From Fimbriimonadales bacterium (GTDB lineage: Bacteria > Armatimonadota > Fimbriimonadia > Fimbriimonadales > GBS-DC): DNA of 5,014 nucleotides. This document shows, piece by piece, positions 4,628 to 5,014 of this stretch. The stretch covers positions 1 through 5,014 of the forward strand of contig JAOAFW010000432.1 in assembly GCA_026416065.1 (NCBI GenBank). The letters run 5' to 3'. The translations under genes were made by a program, and so were the position numbers. Under the pieces are notes generated by a model that was given only the letters and a program-made list of their open reading frames with translations, searched no databases and was not told the DNA's origin. Each line of letters starts with the position of its first letter. The stretch's first letter is position 1.

Positions 4628-5014
4628 ATGATGCGAAATATTATTGCTTTGGGTCTAACGAGTGTGCTTGTAGTGACGACCTGCGCCCAAGTGGTGCTGG
4701 GCGATAACAAGGGTAAAGTGCGTAAAACGAACGCACTGGCAGGTATCAGCGCAAGCGAACAGCCCCTGCAGTGGAGCCGCCGCGACTTCCAGGACGCCAG
4801 AAACAACGAGTCCTTTGGCTTTTGGCCTGCGTATACCTTGCAAGTGAGCGGCAATCTGTTTGATCTGGACAACGAATCCGTAGGTTTCGGTGACGATACA
4901 GGAAGTGTGACCATCACTACAGTACCGTCTCTTGTGACTAACTTCGGCTGGCCCAGTACTTTTACAGTGCCGCGCTATCTATTCCGACAGGGCGGCGCGT
5001 ACACGAACGAGGGC
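4628..5014 (+). CDS. Exported protein of unknown function (3' end outside window)
   Basis: An open frame of 129 codons runs without a stop to the right edge. It starts at ATG 4628, 6 nt after AAGGAG (4616-4621); a second ATG at 4631 is possible. This frame was worked out by hand. Residues 1-25 form a signal peptide: R3, then the hydrophobic stretch NIIALGLTSVLVVTTCAQVV, ending near LG-DN. C19 follows VTT, a poor lipobox, so a lipoprotein is unlikely. The mature part is polar and rich in Asn, Gly, Ser, Thr and aromatic residues (QPLQWSRRDFQDARNNESF, then LQVSGNLFDLDNESVGFGDD), as in extracellular beta-rich or surface proteins. No family is recognised, and PEP-CTERM-like sorting cannot be judged without the C terminus. 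It is divergent from the BON-comF unit, behind repeats and a leader hairpin that suggest its own control. Confidence 0.85.
   Translation, partial: MMRNIIALGLTSVLVVTTCAQVVLGDNKGKVRKTNALAGISASEQPLQWSRRDFQDARNNESFGFWPAYTLQVSGNLFDLDNESVGFGDDTGSVTITTVPSLVTNFGWPSTFTVPRYLFRQGGAYTNEG

Noticed and set aside
4573..4917. Minus-strand frames opposite the secreted gene
   Set aside because: The plus-strand frame has an SD, a signal peptide and stays open to the edge; the minus frames have no supported start.

Overview
The window looks like bacterial chromosome of moderately high G+C from a free-living organism. Genes are tightly packed, with stop/start overlaps and mixed Shine-Dalgarno (SD) strength. There is no rRNA, tRNA, CRISPR array, transposase or phage gene. 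The mix of genes (an ECF sigma / anti-sigma / LolA-RseB-like operon, a CAP protein with an Ig-like tail, a ComF protein, a small BON-like protein and a secreted protein) would suit a deep-branching, possibly thermophilic lineage such as Armatimonadota. That placement is an impression from protein style and was not tested.

Layout. At 1-290 (minus) lies the N-terminal receiver domain of a response regulator, cut by the left edge. It starts at TTG behind a strong SD and a textbook sigma-54 promoter. The divergent spacer (291-481) also carries a possible housekeeping promoter, an ECF-like promoter and a cluster of GAAC/GTTC inverted repeats. On the plus strand, 482-2579 is a three-gene operon: ECF sigma factor, zinc-binding single-pass anti-sigma factor, and exported RseB/LolA-like protein. 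Both junctions are ATGA overlaps. After a 93-bp gap with a 9-bp inverted repeat comes a secreted CAP-domain protein (2673-3680).

On the minus strand, 4358-3402 encodes a 78-residue BON-like protein followed 3 bp later by a ComF-family phosphoribosyltransferase. The 3' end of the CAP reading frame runs 279 bp into comF on the opposite strand, and its last ~92 residues look like antisense translation of comF. A divergent spacer (4359-4627) holds a TATAAT box for the BON/comF unit and, before the last gene, TTAACC direct repeats, duplicated GGGGTACC blocks and a perfect 12-bp hairpin whose 3' arm overlaps the SD. The last gene (4628 to the right edge) encodes an exported protein of unknown function and is incomplete.

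How the genes may work together. The sigma operon has the logic of an envelope-stress module: the anti-sigma factor holds the sigma factor at the membrane and the RseB-like protein senses or buffers the signal outside the cytoplasm. The CAP protein may be an output of the same locus. The response regulator next door is driven by sigma-54, so the shared spacer may join two alternative-sigma circuits. No wholly new system is evident. The strongest leads are the sigma-54/ECF divergent control region, the CAP/comF antisense overlap and the SD-overlapping hairpin.
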